From the NCBI RefSeq assembly GCF_013280595.1, contig NZ_JAAATY010000010.1:124001-188000 (forward strand): a stretch of DNA of 64,000 bases, in the 5' to 3' direction. The position numbers were made by a program, and so were the translations under genes. The notes beneath the pieces were generated by a model that saw only the letters and a program-made list of their open reading frames with translations, was not told the origin of the DNA and did no database searches. This document shows, in pieces, positions 25,196 through 33,825 of this stretch. The DNA is from Kibdelosporangium persicum (GTDB taxonomy: Bacteria; Actinomycetota; Actinomycetes; Mycobacteriales; Pseudonocardiaceae). Each line of letters opens with the position of its first letter. Position 1 is the stretch's first letter.

Positions 25196-26981
25196 CGAGC
25201 AGTACCACCCGGAACGTGTGGGGCAGGATCTCGTGCGCTTCCTGGTCGTGGTCGAGCGGGACCGCGACCGGACGGTGACCGAGGCCGATCAACGCCCGGA
25301 CGGCCGTCGTCAGGTCAACCGAGGCAGGCAGCGGGGCCACAGGGCCGTCCCGTGTCGGCAGAACGGGAGCTGGCGGCGGGGCATACCCGGTCTGACCGTT
25401 CTCCGTCGCCTGGTAGTGGAGAACGGCCTGTTCGAGCGTGTCGGTGAGCGCCGCGAGAGCGTCCAACCTGGAAGCACAGGCAACTGGTCGATCGTCCAGG
25501 TGACACAGCAAGGTCGGTACGCCGAGTGAGCCGGTGATGTCGTAAACCGTCACGGGGTGGCCAATGGCCGCGAGCATGGCCCGGTATCGGTTGCCCGGGC
25601 CGTCAAGCGGCACTGCGGCGAGGTCGATCAGTCGAGGCGGCTGCTGCTCGGTCATGGTCAACTGCCGGCAGTATCCGGCGAGCCCGGCCTCGACCGCCTC
25701 AAGCCAGCTGTAACCGGCAGCGACCCCGATGGGCGGCTCGTACGGAACCGCCGCGCCGTCCAGTACGGGAAAAGCGAGCGAAACAGGCACCAAAACCGGG
25801 TCCATGGACTCCAGCGCGTACCCCGTCACGCACCCGTCCCGCACCCGTCGACGGTCCACCATCAGGGACCCGTAGCAGGCGAACGCACGCAGAGCCGCAC
25901 GATAGCGCGCTGTGGCGAAGTCCAGGCCGACCCCGGTGACCACCGGCGCAAGCGCATCGGCGCCGAGCAGGCCCACCGGGTCGGACACCGTGATCTCACA
26001 GACACGCAACGGGATCTGCGCCAGATCGCGCTCGCTCGGCTCACCGAGTAACCCGATGACGTCGTCGGTGCACACGGCTGCCTGCCGGGAGAACATCTCT
26101 GGATCGACGTCGGCGACGGTGATGTCCGGGGTGGTCGGAACAACTGGTCGCGCCAGCGGATGCGGGACGACCGCGTGCGTTTGATCCTCCAAAGTAGACA
26201 GGTCAATTCCGGTGAGCCGATCTGACCGTGGCTCGTCCAGTCCGGTGACGGCCCGGAAGGTGCCGTGCACCAACCGGGCGGCCACGGCAGTGATGGCCGC
26301 TGTCCCCAGTCCCCGGCCGTCGGGCTCTGCCCGGTGCCACGCGGCCAAGCGCCGCCGAGCCGAGCCCCACAGCTCGGTCTGTCCCGGTCCGGCGACGCCG
26401 AGCCAGGCGTGAGCGCCGCGGAGTACGACCTGCGCGCGCCAACCGTGGTGCCACTGTTCGAGCCGTTCGGCGTCGCTGAACTCGGTGGCAACGTGCAGAA
26501 CCAGGTCCACGCCGTCCACGAGTGCACCACCCATAGTGGACGATCTGACGACATGGGACAGCCCGGACCGCGCCGCCGCATGGACAACAGCGGACGCCAC
26601 CGGGCCTTCACCCAGCACCAGCGCCCGCATGCCCTGATACCTCTCGAATGCCCGGCCGGGATCATCGTCGAAGTATCCGAGGTAAGTGATCTCCGGCCGG
26701 GCCGACGAAGCGTCCACCACCGATGCGGCCGGACTCATGTCACGCACGACGTCGCGATCCCGCAGCATCCCGACCAGCTTGCGCACCGCCTCGGCACGCT
26801 CCGCGGCGAGACCAGCGGTCAGCTCGTCGAGGGTGTGTGAACCGTCCAGATAGGGCGTCAGCCGCTCGATGAACCGGTGCACCGAGTGTCCGGTGAGCCG
26901 GACGGGACCGCGATGGGTCAGCAGATAGGCCCCGTCCTCGGACTCGGCCAGGTAGACGTCAGGTCGCAGCAGTGGACGCAT
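25188..26981 (-). CDS. RRE-containing Ocin-ThiF-like cyclodehydratase partner (TbtF-like)
   Basis: This protein of about 597 residues presents the leader peptide to the YcaO enzyme. The N-terminal ~85 residues look like the winged-helix peptide clamp (RRE): YLAESEDGAYLLTHRGPVRL, then HRFIERLTPYLDG and a helix-rich LVGMLRDRDVV. The middle is a degenerate E1/ThiF-like fold (VLGEGPVASAVVHAAARSGL), and the C-terminal part is specific to Ocin-ThiF proteins. ATG 26981 has GAGGAG eight bases upstream and was preferred over GTG 26990, which overlaps the dehydrogenase stop. Position corresponds to tbtF. Confidence 0.85.
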   Translation of the reverse strand: MRPLLRPDVYLAESEDGAYLLTHRGPVRLTGHSVHRFIERLTPYLDGSHTLDELTAGLAAERAEAVRKLVGMLRDRDVVRDMSPAASVVDASSARPEITYLGYFDDDPGRAFERYQGMRALVLGEGPVASAVVHAAARSGLSHVVRSSTMGGALVDGVDLVLHVATEFSDAERLEQWHHGWRAQVVLRGAHAWLGVAGPGQTELWGSARRRLAAWHRAEPDGRGLGTAAITAVAARLVHGTFRAVTGLDEPRSDRLTGIDLSTLEDQTHAVVPHPLARPVVPTTPDITVADVDPEMFSRQAAVCTDDVIGLLGEPSERDLAQIPLRVCEITVSDPVGLLGADALAPVVTGVGLDFATARYRAALRAFACYGSLMVDRRRVRDGCVTGYALESMDPVLVPVSLAFPVLDGAAVPYEPPIGVAAGYSWLEAVEAGLAGYCRQLTMTEQQPPRLIDLAAVPLDGPGNRYRAMLAAIGHPVTVYDITGSLGVPTLLCHLDDRPVACASRLDALAALTDTLEQAVLHYQATENGQTGYAPPPAPVLPTRDGPVAPLPASVDLTTAVRALIGLGHRPVAVPLDHDQEAHEILPHTFRVVLLDD

Positions 26982-26986
26982 CCTGA

Positions 26987-28369
26987 TCACTCCTCAAGCC
27001 GGCTGCCGAGCATGAACTCCCCCACGCTGCTTTCCGTGGCGTGGTCCAGGCCGGTCGCCTCGGTGAAGGCCGCCGCATCGCCGCCGCCGAGCCCACAGGC
27101 GGCCAGCCCCATGGCGGTGGCTGCCAGATACATGGTCTGGTAGAGCACTCCGACGTGTTTGAGCACCAACGCGTACGGCAGCTCCTCGTAGGTGTACATC
27201 AATCGGCCGAACCGGGCCGCGAGCACGATCAGCACCTGAGGCGGACGCTCCGCGCTCGCCGACAGCGCCGCGGACCGCAGCAGCCGCGCCACCTCGGGGC
27301 CCGGCTCACGGACCAGCCGCAGCCGGTGCTCGTGCCGGTCGTAGTGGTACATGCCGGGATTCAGCCCGGAAGCCAGCCGCACCACTGGGTACAGCTCCAG
27401 TTCGTAGACCGATCCACCGGCGGGGTACGGCAGCTTGAGGTGCTCGACACCATCGGCCTCAAAGGCCCCGCGGACACCCGAGCAGCGATACAGCAGCTCA
27501 CCGAGTTGCTCCGCGGTGATCGGGTGATCGTCGTCGTGATTGCGTCGGCTGCGCCTGTCCTCCACCACCGCGGTCAGCGGAGGATCGTTGTGGCGCAGGT
27601 CATCCAGGTTGGGCCGGGACAACTCGACGGCCGGACCGGGATAAGGGTCGTGGCGCGCGGGTGTCGGGTCGAAGGTTCCCTTGGCCCACTTTGTCCGGCC
27701 GTACCCCATGCCCGCGTACCCGCCGTTGCCCTGCCGGGACCTCCCATGGAACCACAGCTCGTGCGGCCGCCATTGGCGCAGCCGAGGCTCGTCCTCGGCG
27801 TCATCGGCTGGTACGGCCAGCCCGGCGCTCCGCAGGTCCGCCAGTAGCTGAGTCACGAGGTGATCAGGCAGTCCACTGTGGACGGCATTGACCGCGGCGG
27901 TGCTCACCAGCGCGGCGAGCACAGCCGACACCGCCCGATCGTGTACCCGCACGGTCGCCGTCGCCAGCGGTGACTCCACAACCAGGTCATCGCCTTCCCG
28001 GTGCAGGACGGTAAAGCGGGACAGTACAACCGCTTCGTCCGTGGCAGGCACGTCAGGCGATGACCGAAGTGGCTGCACGGTATACAGCGACCGGCCGGCC
28101 CAGCACACGGTCGTCACCAGCCAGCCATCGGCGTGCAGCGTCGCCAGCAGAGTCTTCACCTCGGGGGACTCGCTGCCGGGAAGGTCGGCTACGGCGCAAG
28201 GCCGCTCGGCCAGCAGGCGCAGCGCGGCCCGGCCGTCGTCGCCCAACTGGCCGAGCGACACGCTTTCCGGCCAGTGCTGAAAACGCAGCAACGTCACCGT
28301 CTGCTGCTCGCCGGTCACGCTGTAAACGCCGGGACGCAGTCCATACAGTCGCTCAACGGCAGTGTTCAC
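26987..28369 (-). CDS. SagB-type FMN azoline dehydrogenase (TbtE-like)
   Basis: This protein of about 460 residues oxidises azolines to thiazoles. The start is a GTG overlapping the previous stop (GTGA). The N-terminal half (1-~230) is a domain with little homology. The nitroreductase fold follows: VVEDRRSRRNHD contacts FMN phosphate, SGLNPGMYHYD lies mid-domain, and LKHVGVLYQTMYLAATAMGLAACGLGGGD is the catalytic and FMN-binding stretch, with the Lys-Tyr type residues of McbC-like enzymes likely in LKH and LYQ. It is fourth after the dehydratase in the operon. Confidence 0.9.
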   Translation of the reverse strand: MNTAVERLYGLRPGVYSVTGEQQTVTLLRFQHWPESVSLGQLGDDGRAALRLLAERPCAVADLPGSESPEVKTLLATLHADGWLVTTVCWAGRSLYTVQPLRSSPDVPATDEAVVLSRFTVLHREGDDLVVESPLATATVRVHDRAVSAVLAALVSTAAVNAVHSGLPDHLVTQLLADLRSAGLAVPADDAEDEPRLRQWRPHELWFHGRSRQGNGGYAGMGYGRTKWAKGTFDPTPARHDPYPGPAVELSRPNLDDLRHNDPPLTAVVEDRRSRRNHDDDHPITAEQLGELLYRCSGVRGAFEADGVEHLKLPYPAGGSVYELELYPVVRLASGLNPGMYHYDRHEHRLRLVREPGPEVARLLRSAALSASAERPPQVLIVLAARFGRLMYTYEELPYALVLKHVGVLYQTMYLAATAMGLAACGLGGGDAAAFTEATGLDHATESSVGEFMLGSRLEE

Positions 28370-29418
28370 AGCGCGGCCAGTTCCAGCGCGGACACGTCGT
28401 ACTGGTCCTCCACGGTGTTCGCGGCCAGGTGGCACATCAGGAACCGCTGCCCCGCCGGAACCCCGAGCCTGGTCAGCTGGAGGTACGTGTAGTTGATCAG
28501 CAGCCGGGACAGTGCGAACGCGGTCGAGTCGCGCAGGCGTGCCCATCTCGAACCGGCTACCAGCGCGGCGTGGAACGGGCTCGCCGTGCTCAGACGGGAA
28601 TTCGCACCGGAGTCCAGCGGCGGCAGGGAGAACTCGTACCGGGCCACCAAGTCCTCGGCTCGGCTCCGATAGCGCCGCAACAGATCGACCCACTCCCGTA
28701 CGAACGGAACGGCCTCAGGCGAGCCGTCGACGGTCGCCACGACTCCGGCCAGCCGAGCGGCGAGCGTGGCCGAGTGCAGGCGGTAGTGCCGGTCCCAGCC
28801 GTCGCGCAGCATCGCGTTCTCGGGACGTCCGTTCAGGAACGCCTCCGCGTGCGAGCGCAGTGCGACGAACCCGTCCTTGATGCCCACAGTGGACAATCCG
28901 TGCACTGCCGCGACGATCAGGTCGAACGCGAGCATGAGCCGCTGCCCCCGACCGGACCGTTCGGTCATCCGGAACGAGATCGGCGTCGTGTCGGCGTAGA
29001 AGTCGGCGAGCAGGCCGGCCATCGCCTCGTTGCCGAGCACCTCCACTCGCCGGTCGTAGTGGCCCAGGCGCAAGGAGTTGTTGGCAGGCCACGGTGTCAG
29101 CGGACCGCGCTCGTTCTCCGCCTCGGCGAGCCTGCGATGATCCGCCAGCACCTCAAGCGGATCGAGCCGCCGGGTGGACGGGTTGCGCTCCAGCCAGCCG
29201 CCGACGATCCGCTGAGCCGCCGGGAACACGGAACGGTGCACGGTGTCCTGGTCAGCCCGCACGTTCAGCCTGAGGTGCGGACCTTGCCGCCAGTGCCGTG
29301 TCCACGACAGCGCGCCGACCTGCCCGGCCAGCTTGTCGAACAACGGCCGCACCGCCTCCAGGATCAGCGCGTCCTTGTCGTCGTCGTGGTAGTAGACGTG
29401 GATGGTGTGCCAGTCCAC
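28366..29418 (-). CDS. Thiopeptide pyridine synthase, formal [4+2] enzyme (TbtD-like)
   Basis: This 350-residue protein with a GTG start is a stand-alone LanB C-terminal-like protein. WHTIHVYYHDDDKDALI opens the domain and RHWRQGPHLRLNVRAD is the conserved peptide-binding strand. The C terminus (YTYLQLTRLGVPAGQRFLMCHL) lacks the HL..NR signature kept by its neighbour, so elimination chemistry is unlikely. Position after the elimination gene corresponds to tbtD, whose product joins two dehydroalanines into a pyridine and expels the leader. Assignment between this gene and 29422-30327 rests on order and motif, and could be reversed. Confidence 0.75.
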   Translation of the reverse strand: MDWHTIHVYYHDDDKDALILEAVRPLFDKLAGQVGALSWTRHWRQGPHLRLNVRADQDTVHRSVFPAAQRIVGGWLERNPSTRRLDPLEVLADHRRLAEAENERGPLTPWPANNSLRLGHYDRRVEVLGNEAMAGLLADFYADTTPISFRMTERSGRGQRLMLAFDLIVAAVHGLSTVGIKDGFVALRSHAEAFLNGRPENAMLRDGWDRHYRLHSATLAARLAGVVATVDGSPEAVPFVREWVDLLRRYRSRAEDLVARYEFSLPPLDSGANSRLSTASPFHAALVAGSRWARLRDSTAFALSRLLINYTYLQLTRLGVPAGQRFLMCHLAANTVEDQYDVSALELAAL

Positions 29419-29421
29419 TGC

Positions 29422-30327
29422 TCAGCCCCTTCCCGCGGCGAGCTGCCCGACCGCCTGCGCGGCGCGGCGGCGCAGGACGTCCTCCTCCGCCAGCGATACG
29501 CCCAGCCGGTTGCACACCAGATGGGCGCAACTGTTGAGCACCCGGAACACCCGCCGGGACTGGGCGACACCGGTGTTCTCCAGTTCGCCGGACAGCGTGC
29601 CGACCGATCGTGCCCACCGCAGCAGCATCCCGTCGCCGTCGATGCCTCGCCACTCCCGGGCAAGTACGTACATGCGTTTGGTCAACTCGACGAGCCGCGC
29701 TCGTTGCTCCTCGGTGGCTTCGGCGGGTTCAGGTTGGCCGGTCAACAGCGGGAAATCGCGCGTCCACTCGGCCACCAGCGCCGGGTCGTCCACGGCAGCG
29801 AACCACGCCAGCGGCATCATCGCGGCCGCGGCCGTGCTGCGGTGATCGGCCGTCGGCTCCGTAGCCAGGAAATCAAGCACGATCCGGCTGGATTCGGCGA
29901 AATGACGCTCCACGGCCTCGATGGTCCCGCCGTGGCCGTACTTGGCGTGTTCGCGCTCGTACGGGAAGAACGACAGCGAGTTGTTCGGATACATCTCCGC
30001 CGGGTACGGCGCGTTCTCCACGGCGGACAACCAACGCGCGGTCTCCGAGTACTCGTCGGCCGTCATCCGTTCGGCCGCGGGATTTTCGGCGAAGTACTTC
30101 TCGAAACGTTCGAGCATCAGGCGCCGCACCTCGGCGGCGGATTCGCCGGCCGGCAGCACACGCAGCCGCAGGTGCGGTCCACCGGCCCAGTAGCGGAGGA
30201 AGAAGTGATGCGTGGCCAGTCCGGCGCCGGTCAGCTCGGCGACCAGCGGCGCGGTCACGTCGAGCAGCAGCCGGTCCAGGTCACCGTGGTAGAAGGCATG
30301 TCCGCTCACCCACGCGTTATCCGGCAT
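29422..30327 (-). CDS. LanB-type glutamate elimination enzyme (TbtC-like)
   Basis: This 301-residue protein starts at an ATG overlapping the end of the large dehydratase gene by 11 bases, with GGAG seven bases upstream inside that gene. It carries LanB elimination-domain hallmarks: FFLRYWAGGPHLRLRV, FPYEREHAKYGHGGTIEAVERHF and the C-terminal SCAHLVCNRLG, matching the HM..NR region of NisB. It should remove glutamate from glutamylated Ser/Thr to give dehydroamino acids. It forms a split dehydratase with the next gene upstream. Confidence 0.8.
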   Translation of the reverse strand: MPDNAWVSGHAFYHGDLDRLLLDVTAPLVAELTGAGLATHHFFLRYWAGGPHLRLRVLPAGESAAEVRRLMLERFEKYFAENPAAERMTADEYSETARWLSAVENAPYPAEMYPNNSLSFFPYEREHAKYGHGGTIEAVERHFAESSRIVLDFLATEPTADHRSTAAAAMMPLAWFAAVDDPALVAEWTRDFPLLTGQPEPAEATEEQRARLVELTKRMYVLAREWRGIDGDGMLLRWARSVGTLSGELENTGVAQSRRVFRVLNSCAHLVCNRLGVSLAEEDVLRRRAAQAVGQLAAGRG

Positions 30328-32962
30328 CGCGGTGCTCCGGTTCGGAGAGCTCGACGAGGTACTCGGTGACATGGGATTCGGCTTCCTCCGGGTCCGGTAA
30401 CGCCTCCGCGAACACCACGACGTTGCCCGCGCCCGCCAGCATCCGCTCGAACACCGCGACCAGATACCAGTTGGCGAAGTCGACATAAACGGGCTTGCGT
30501 GATTTGCTGAAACCCCAGGAGAACGGATTTCCTGCCCTTGGCCCCTCGTCGGTACGCATCTGGACGAAGCACCTCAGCGGAATTCCGTTGGTACGCAGCC
30601 AGCCGGTCACCCGCACCCAGTAGTTCGCGTCAGTCTCGCCCTTGTCGCGCCTGGGTACCGCGTCCTCCCGCGCCACCCACCGCGCCCGCTGCAGCACGAC
30701 CCGGCCGACCTCGACCCGCGGCCGGGCGACGACCTGCCGTTCCCCCACCGACTCCACGATCGGCGACAGCATCGACAGCGCCGTCGTGTGCAGATAGTGG
30801 GCCGCACCGAAGGTGTAGGTGAGCAGTCGCGCCGCCGGCGGCAGCATGACGTCGGACATCATGCCCAGGTGCACCGGCCGCACCTGCACTCCCCGACGCT
30901 TCCAGACCAGCCGCACCAGGTCGGTGCGCGGGTCGTGCACCACGACAAGCTCGCCCAGCCGGATCCGCTCGGCGGACGGCCGGTCGCTGACCACGCCTGG
31001 ATAGTCGATCTCATAGGGAAGGCTCGGCGGACGGCGGTTGGCCGACGAGGCGAACGCACCGCGCACCTCGGCGAGCACAGGTTCGCCTCCAGGTGACAGC
31101 CAGGAGCCGTCAGGCGGCGCCACTTCTCCCGCCTGGGTGATGATCTGGCGCACACGGCTACGGCCGCGTCCGTAACCGGTCTGCGCCACGTTGAGCACGA
31201 GCCGAACCGCCTCCCCGTCCGGGATGGCCTGCACGTAGCAGCCGAGCGAACCCGGCGGCATCACCCACTCCGGCCAGCGTGCGACCAGTTCGGCGACCGC
31301 ACCGCCGTCCACCCGGATCACGCCGTCGTCCGGATCGTGGCCGCGCATCGCCTCGCCCGCCTCGCGGCGGATCGCGACCAGCTCCCGCAGGCGTGGCAAC
31401 GGGCTTTTCACCAGCTCGGTGGGCAACATGACCAGGGCGTTGGCCGCCATCGACGCGACCGCCTCGGCCGCCAGCGTCCGTTCGGCTCCCTCGCCGCGGG
31501 TCCGTTCCTCGTGGATCGCGCGGTGCAGCAGGAGGAACGGGATCTCGCTGCCTGGCCCGAACCGTTCGCCGCAGTACGTGCCCAGCGCCAGCCGCCATGG
31601 CATCGCGACGTCGAAGGCACCCGTCCAGCGCCGCACGACGTCCAAATCGGACAGTGCGGTGCGCCAGCGCGAGATCGGCTCCACCACGACGGTTCCGCGG
31701 TAGACCGCGTTGTCGCGGAACTGGTACCGCTCACGGGTCTGCGGCGAGTCCAGACCCGCGAGGCCGGCGAGCTCGCCGACTGCCCGGTGCAGTTCGCTGA
31801 GCCGGGCCTGGTTTCCGTCGACGTCCTCGACGGAAATGGCTTCCCCCATCAGGGTGCGCACACCGGTGGCGGCGGCCGCGAGCTCGGTCCCGGGCTCGCC
31901 ACCCCGTGACAGCCAGGCCGCCAGGTCTCCCAACGGGTCCGGCGCGAGATCGGGCAGCGGGACCAGTCGCTCCAGCAGACCGGCGTCCACCAGACCGTCG
32001 ACGAACCGCTCGACACGCGGCGTCTCGGCGCTTTCCTCGGTCAGCTCGGCGACCAGATCCGCGGCCGGGACAGTCCGGTCGCCGAGGATTCGCAGGGTTT
32101 CCCGGATCACGGGGGCGGCCGGCACGGAGACCACCGGCTCACGGGCCGTCGTGCCGACGAACATCACACGATCGTCGTGCAGGGTGATGCTCGGGTTGGC
32201 ACGCACAGGCATCGCCGCCGACAACCTCGGATCATTACGCAGCCCACGCGTCAGCAGATGCAGCAGCCCGCCGTCCAGTTCGGTGACGCCCACCACGGCG
32301 CCTTCCGGCTTCTGACGTGTGTCGTCGTCGGCTTCGGACCAGGTGCCCAATCCGCTGACAGTGAACGTACTCAGCGGGCTGGTCTTGGCCACCGCCCTGG
32401 CCACGTACTTGGCCAGCCTGATCAGCGACTGCCGCTGCGGGCGCCGCCGGCCCGACAGCCACTTCGACAGTTCACCCGACAGCGCCGGGCTCGCGTGCGC
32501 CAGCGCCCGTTGGAACTGTGGCCGCGCGGCGACGGCACGCAGTTCGAGGTCCTTGGCGGCGAGTTCGGCGACAAAAACGTCCGGCAGCGCTGTGGCTACC
32601 CGTTGCACCGTCCTCAGCGTCACGATCCACTCGCGTACCCGGTCGACAACGTCGGCGGGTAGCGCGGCGACGATCTGTTCGTTCCATTCGCGGCCAGACG
32701 GTGGCCGTACCCGGTGCAACGCGCGGCGCAGACCTACCAGTCGTGGTCTGTCGGCGTCGCCAGCGGTCCCGATGATCGCGTGCAGCTCGTCGGCCAGCGC
32801 GTTTCCCTCGGCGTGCAACCACGCACGGTCTCCGGCAAGCCGGTCGACCAACGCGAAGGATTCCGCGAAACGCAACTGCCGCAAGGCGTTCGCCGGCAAC
32901 CCGGCGGTGCGCACCACGAACGAACCGTCCACACGCGCGCCGGTGGGCAACGTGATGTGCAA
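30317..32962 (-). CDS. tRNA-Glu-dependent Ser/Thr glutamylase, LanB N-terminal type (TbtB-like)
   Basis: This protein of about 881 residues transfers glutamate from Glu-tRNA to core Ser/Thr. Typical Lant_dehydr_N stretches are FAESFALVDRL near the N terminus, AKYVARAVAKTSPLSTFTVSGLG, and a long helical body with FGPGSEIPFLLLHRAIHEE. The best start is TTG 32962, since GAGGAGG lies just upstream and homology begins there; an ATG 126 bases further up would run through the hairpin region into the precursor gene. It lacks the elimination domain, supplied separately by the next gene. Confidence 0.88.
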   Translation of the reverse strand: MHITLPTGARVDGSFVVRTAGLPANALRQLRFAESFALVDRLAGDRAWLHAEGNALADELHAIIGTAGDADRPRLVGLRRALHRVRPPSGREWNEQIVAALPADVVDRVREWIVTLRTVQRVATALPDVFVAELAAKDLELRAVAARPQFQRALAHASPALSGELSKWLSGRRRPQRQSLIRLAKYVARAVAKTSPLSTFTVSGLGTWSEADDDTRQKPEGAVVGVTELDGGLLHLLTRGLRNDPRLSAAMPVRANPSITLHDDRVMFVGTTAREPVVSVPAAPVIRETLRILGDRTVPAADLVAELTEESAETPRVERFVDGLVDAGLLERLVPLPDLAPDPLGDLAAWLSRGGEPGTELAAAATGVRTLMGEAISVEDVDGNQARLSELHRAVGELAGLAGLDSPQTRERYQFRDNAVYRGTVVVEPISRWRTALSDLDVVRRWTGAFDVAMPWRLALGTYCGERFGPGSEIPFLLLHRAIHEERTRGEGAERTLAAEAVASMAANALVMLPTELVKSPLPRLRELVAIRREAGEAMRGHDPDDGVIRVDGGAVAELVARWPEWVMPPGSLGCYVQAIPDGEAVRLVLNVAQTGYGRGRSRVRQIITQAGEVAPPDGSWLSPGGEPVLAEVRGAFASSANRRPPSLPYEIDYPGVVSDRPSAERIRLGELVVVHDPRTDLVRLVWKRRGVQVRPVHLGMMSDVMLPPAARLLTYTFGAAHYLHTTALSMLSPIVESVGERQVVARPRVEVGRVVLQRARWVAREDAVPRRDKGETDANYWVRVTGWLRTNGIPLRCFVQMRTDEGPRAGNPFSWGFSKSRKPVYVDFANWYLVAVFERMLAGAGNVVVFAEALPDPEEAESHVTEYLVELSEPEHRDAG

Positions 32963-32984
32963 CCGTCCTCCTCGGCCGGCAAGG

Positions 32985-33013
32985 GGCCGGGCCGTCCGGC
33001 GGACGGCCCGGCC
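32985..33013 (-). terminator. Hairpin between precursor gene and dehydratase (attenuator/stabiliser)
   Basis: Arms 32985-32997 and 33001-33013 pair perfectly over 13 bp with a 3-base loop, starting 14 bases after the precursor stop and ending 22 bases before the TTG start. No T-run follows on the transcript. In RiPP operons such hairpins let most transcripts stop or be protected after the precursor so that substrate exceeds enzyme. That role is inferred. Confidence 0.65.
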
Positions 33014-33026
33014 TGATCGACTTCGC

Positions 33027-33233
33027 TCAGTCGGTACCGCAGGAACAGCAGCAGTCCCACGTGGTTCCGCTGCAGCCCGAGCAGCCACCGCCAGGCGCGG
33101 AACACGACGCGCCGTTCTCCGCCATGCCGTGTCCCGCGGTCAGCGACTCGACCGTCAAGCCACTGTCCACAATGTCGAACACGTCCATCGGAAGATTCTC
33201 GAGATCGAAGTCCAACCGTCGGGAAGTGCTCAT
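33027..33233 (-). CDS. Thiopeptide precursor peptide, 68 residues
   Basis: ATG 33233 has AGGAG seven bases upstream. Residues 1-42 form a classic thiopeptide leader, including LPMDVFDIVDSGLTVESL and TAGHGM, ending NGA. Residues 43-68 hold the Ser/Cys/Thr-rich region: SCSAPGGGCSGC (43-54) then SGTTWDCCCSCGTD (55-68). The last 14 residues align with the nosiheptide core SCTTCECCCSCSS at Ser1, Thr3, Thr4, acidic 6, Cys7-9, Ser10 and Cys11. Known thiopeptide cores are about 12-18 residues, so a 26-residue region is unusual. It is the first gene of the operon. Confidence 0.93.
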   Translation of the reverse strand: MSTSRRLDFDLENLPMDVFDIVDSGLTVESLTAGHGMAENGASCSAPGGGCSGCSGTTWDCCCSCGTD

Positions 33234-33825
33234 TCCGGTTCTCCTCATCGGTATCAGCGAAGGGAGCTCAGCGAGGACGTCGGAGTCCATGGCGAACCGC
33301 CCCCTTCCCCGGCAAGCACGACCGCAGACAAAGCCCCCACATGACTCCCCCTGACAACCTCCGCGGTGCCCTCACCCGGTTGCCGGGCAACTCCAGGAGG
33401 CTCTTCGATACTCCCCACAACTCAGATCAACTGTCAAGGCGGGCACGGGAAGCCGGGCGGGACCGGATATCCAGTGGTGAACTCAGGTTTCAGGCACCGC
33501 TGAAAGGGATTGCCCCGCACCGCCGCGGATGCTGGGATCGCTTGCGGGGACCACCGGACTGGGAGGAATCATGCGCGGCTGAACCACCGGCGCCGCGAGC
33601 GGACGACAACGTCCACTGGTCCTAATTAGACTGTGTGGCGCGAGCGTAGCCATGCGATGTCGTCGATGTTCAGGTTCACGACTTCGGGGCTCGGCACGGC
33701 TTTTGAGCGTGACGAACTCCAGCCGGGTCAACGTCTTGCTCGCGTGGTGGTGCGACACGTGCCTGCCGAGGTCCGGAGCCGACTTCCTTGGTGTGGGCCC
33801 GTTTTCGCCCGGTGGAGCGAGGTCT
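33234..33825. other. 592-base non-coding region upstream of the thiopeptide operon
   Basis: It holds the candidate operon promoter (33408-33437) and a long leader. Possible reading frames here (for example 33483-33758, minus) have no ribosome site or recognisable family. A small palindrome CTAATTAG lies at 33622-33629. No regulator gene or transposase remnant was recognised. Confidence 0.5.
33408..33437 (-). promoter_or_regulatory. Candidate promoter of the thiopeptide operon
   Basis: On the minus strand TTGACA (33437-33432), 18 bases, then GAGTAT (33413-33408). It would give a ~170-base untranslated leader before the precursor. The -35 is a perfect consensus; the -10 is weak. Confidence 0.5.

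Noticed and set aside
30363-33088. A longer dehydratase starting at 33088, overlapping the hairpin and precursor gene
   Set aside because: The first ~42 codons are Arg/Ala/Pro-rich shadow sequence from the precursor end and hairpin; homology and a good ribosome site begin at TTG 32962.
33483-33758. 91-codon minus-strand frame upstream of the thiopeptide operon
   Set aside because: No family, no ribosome site, and the composition shifts along its length; more likely non-coding.
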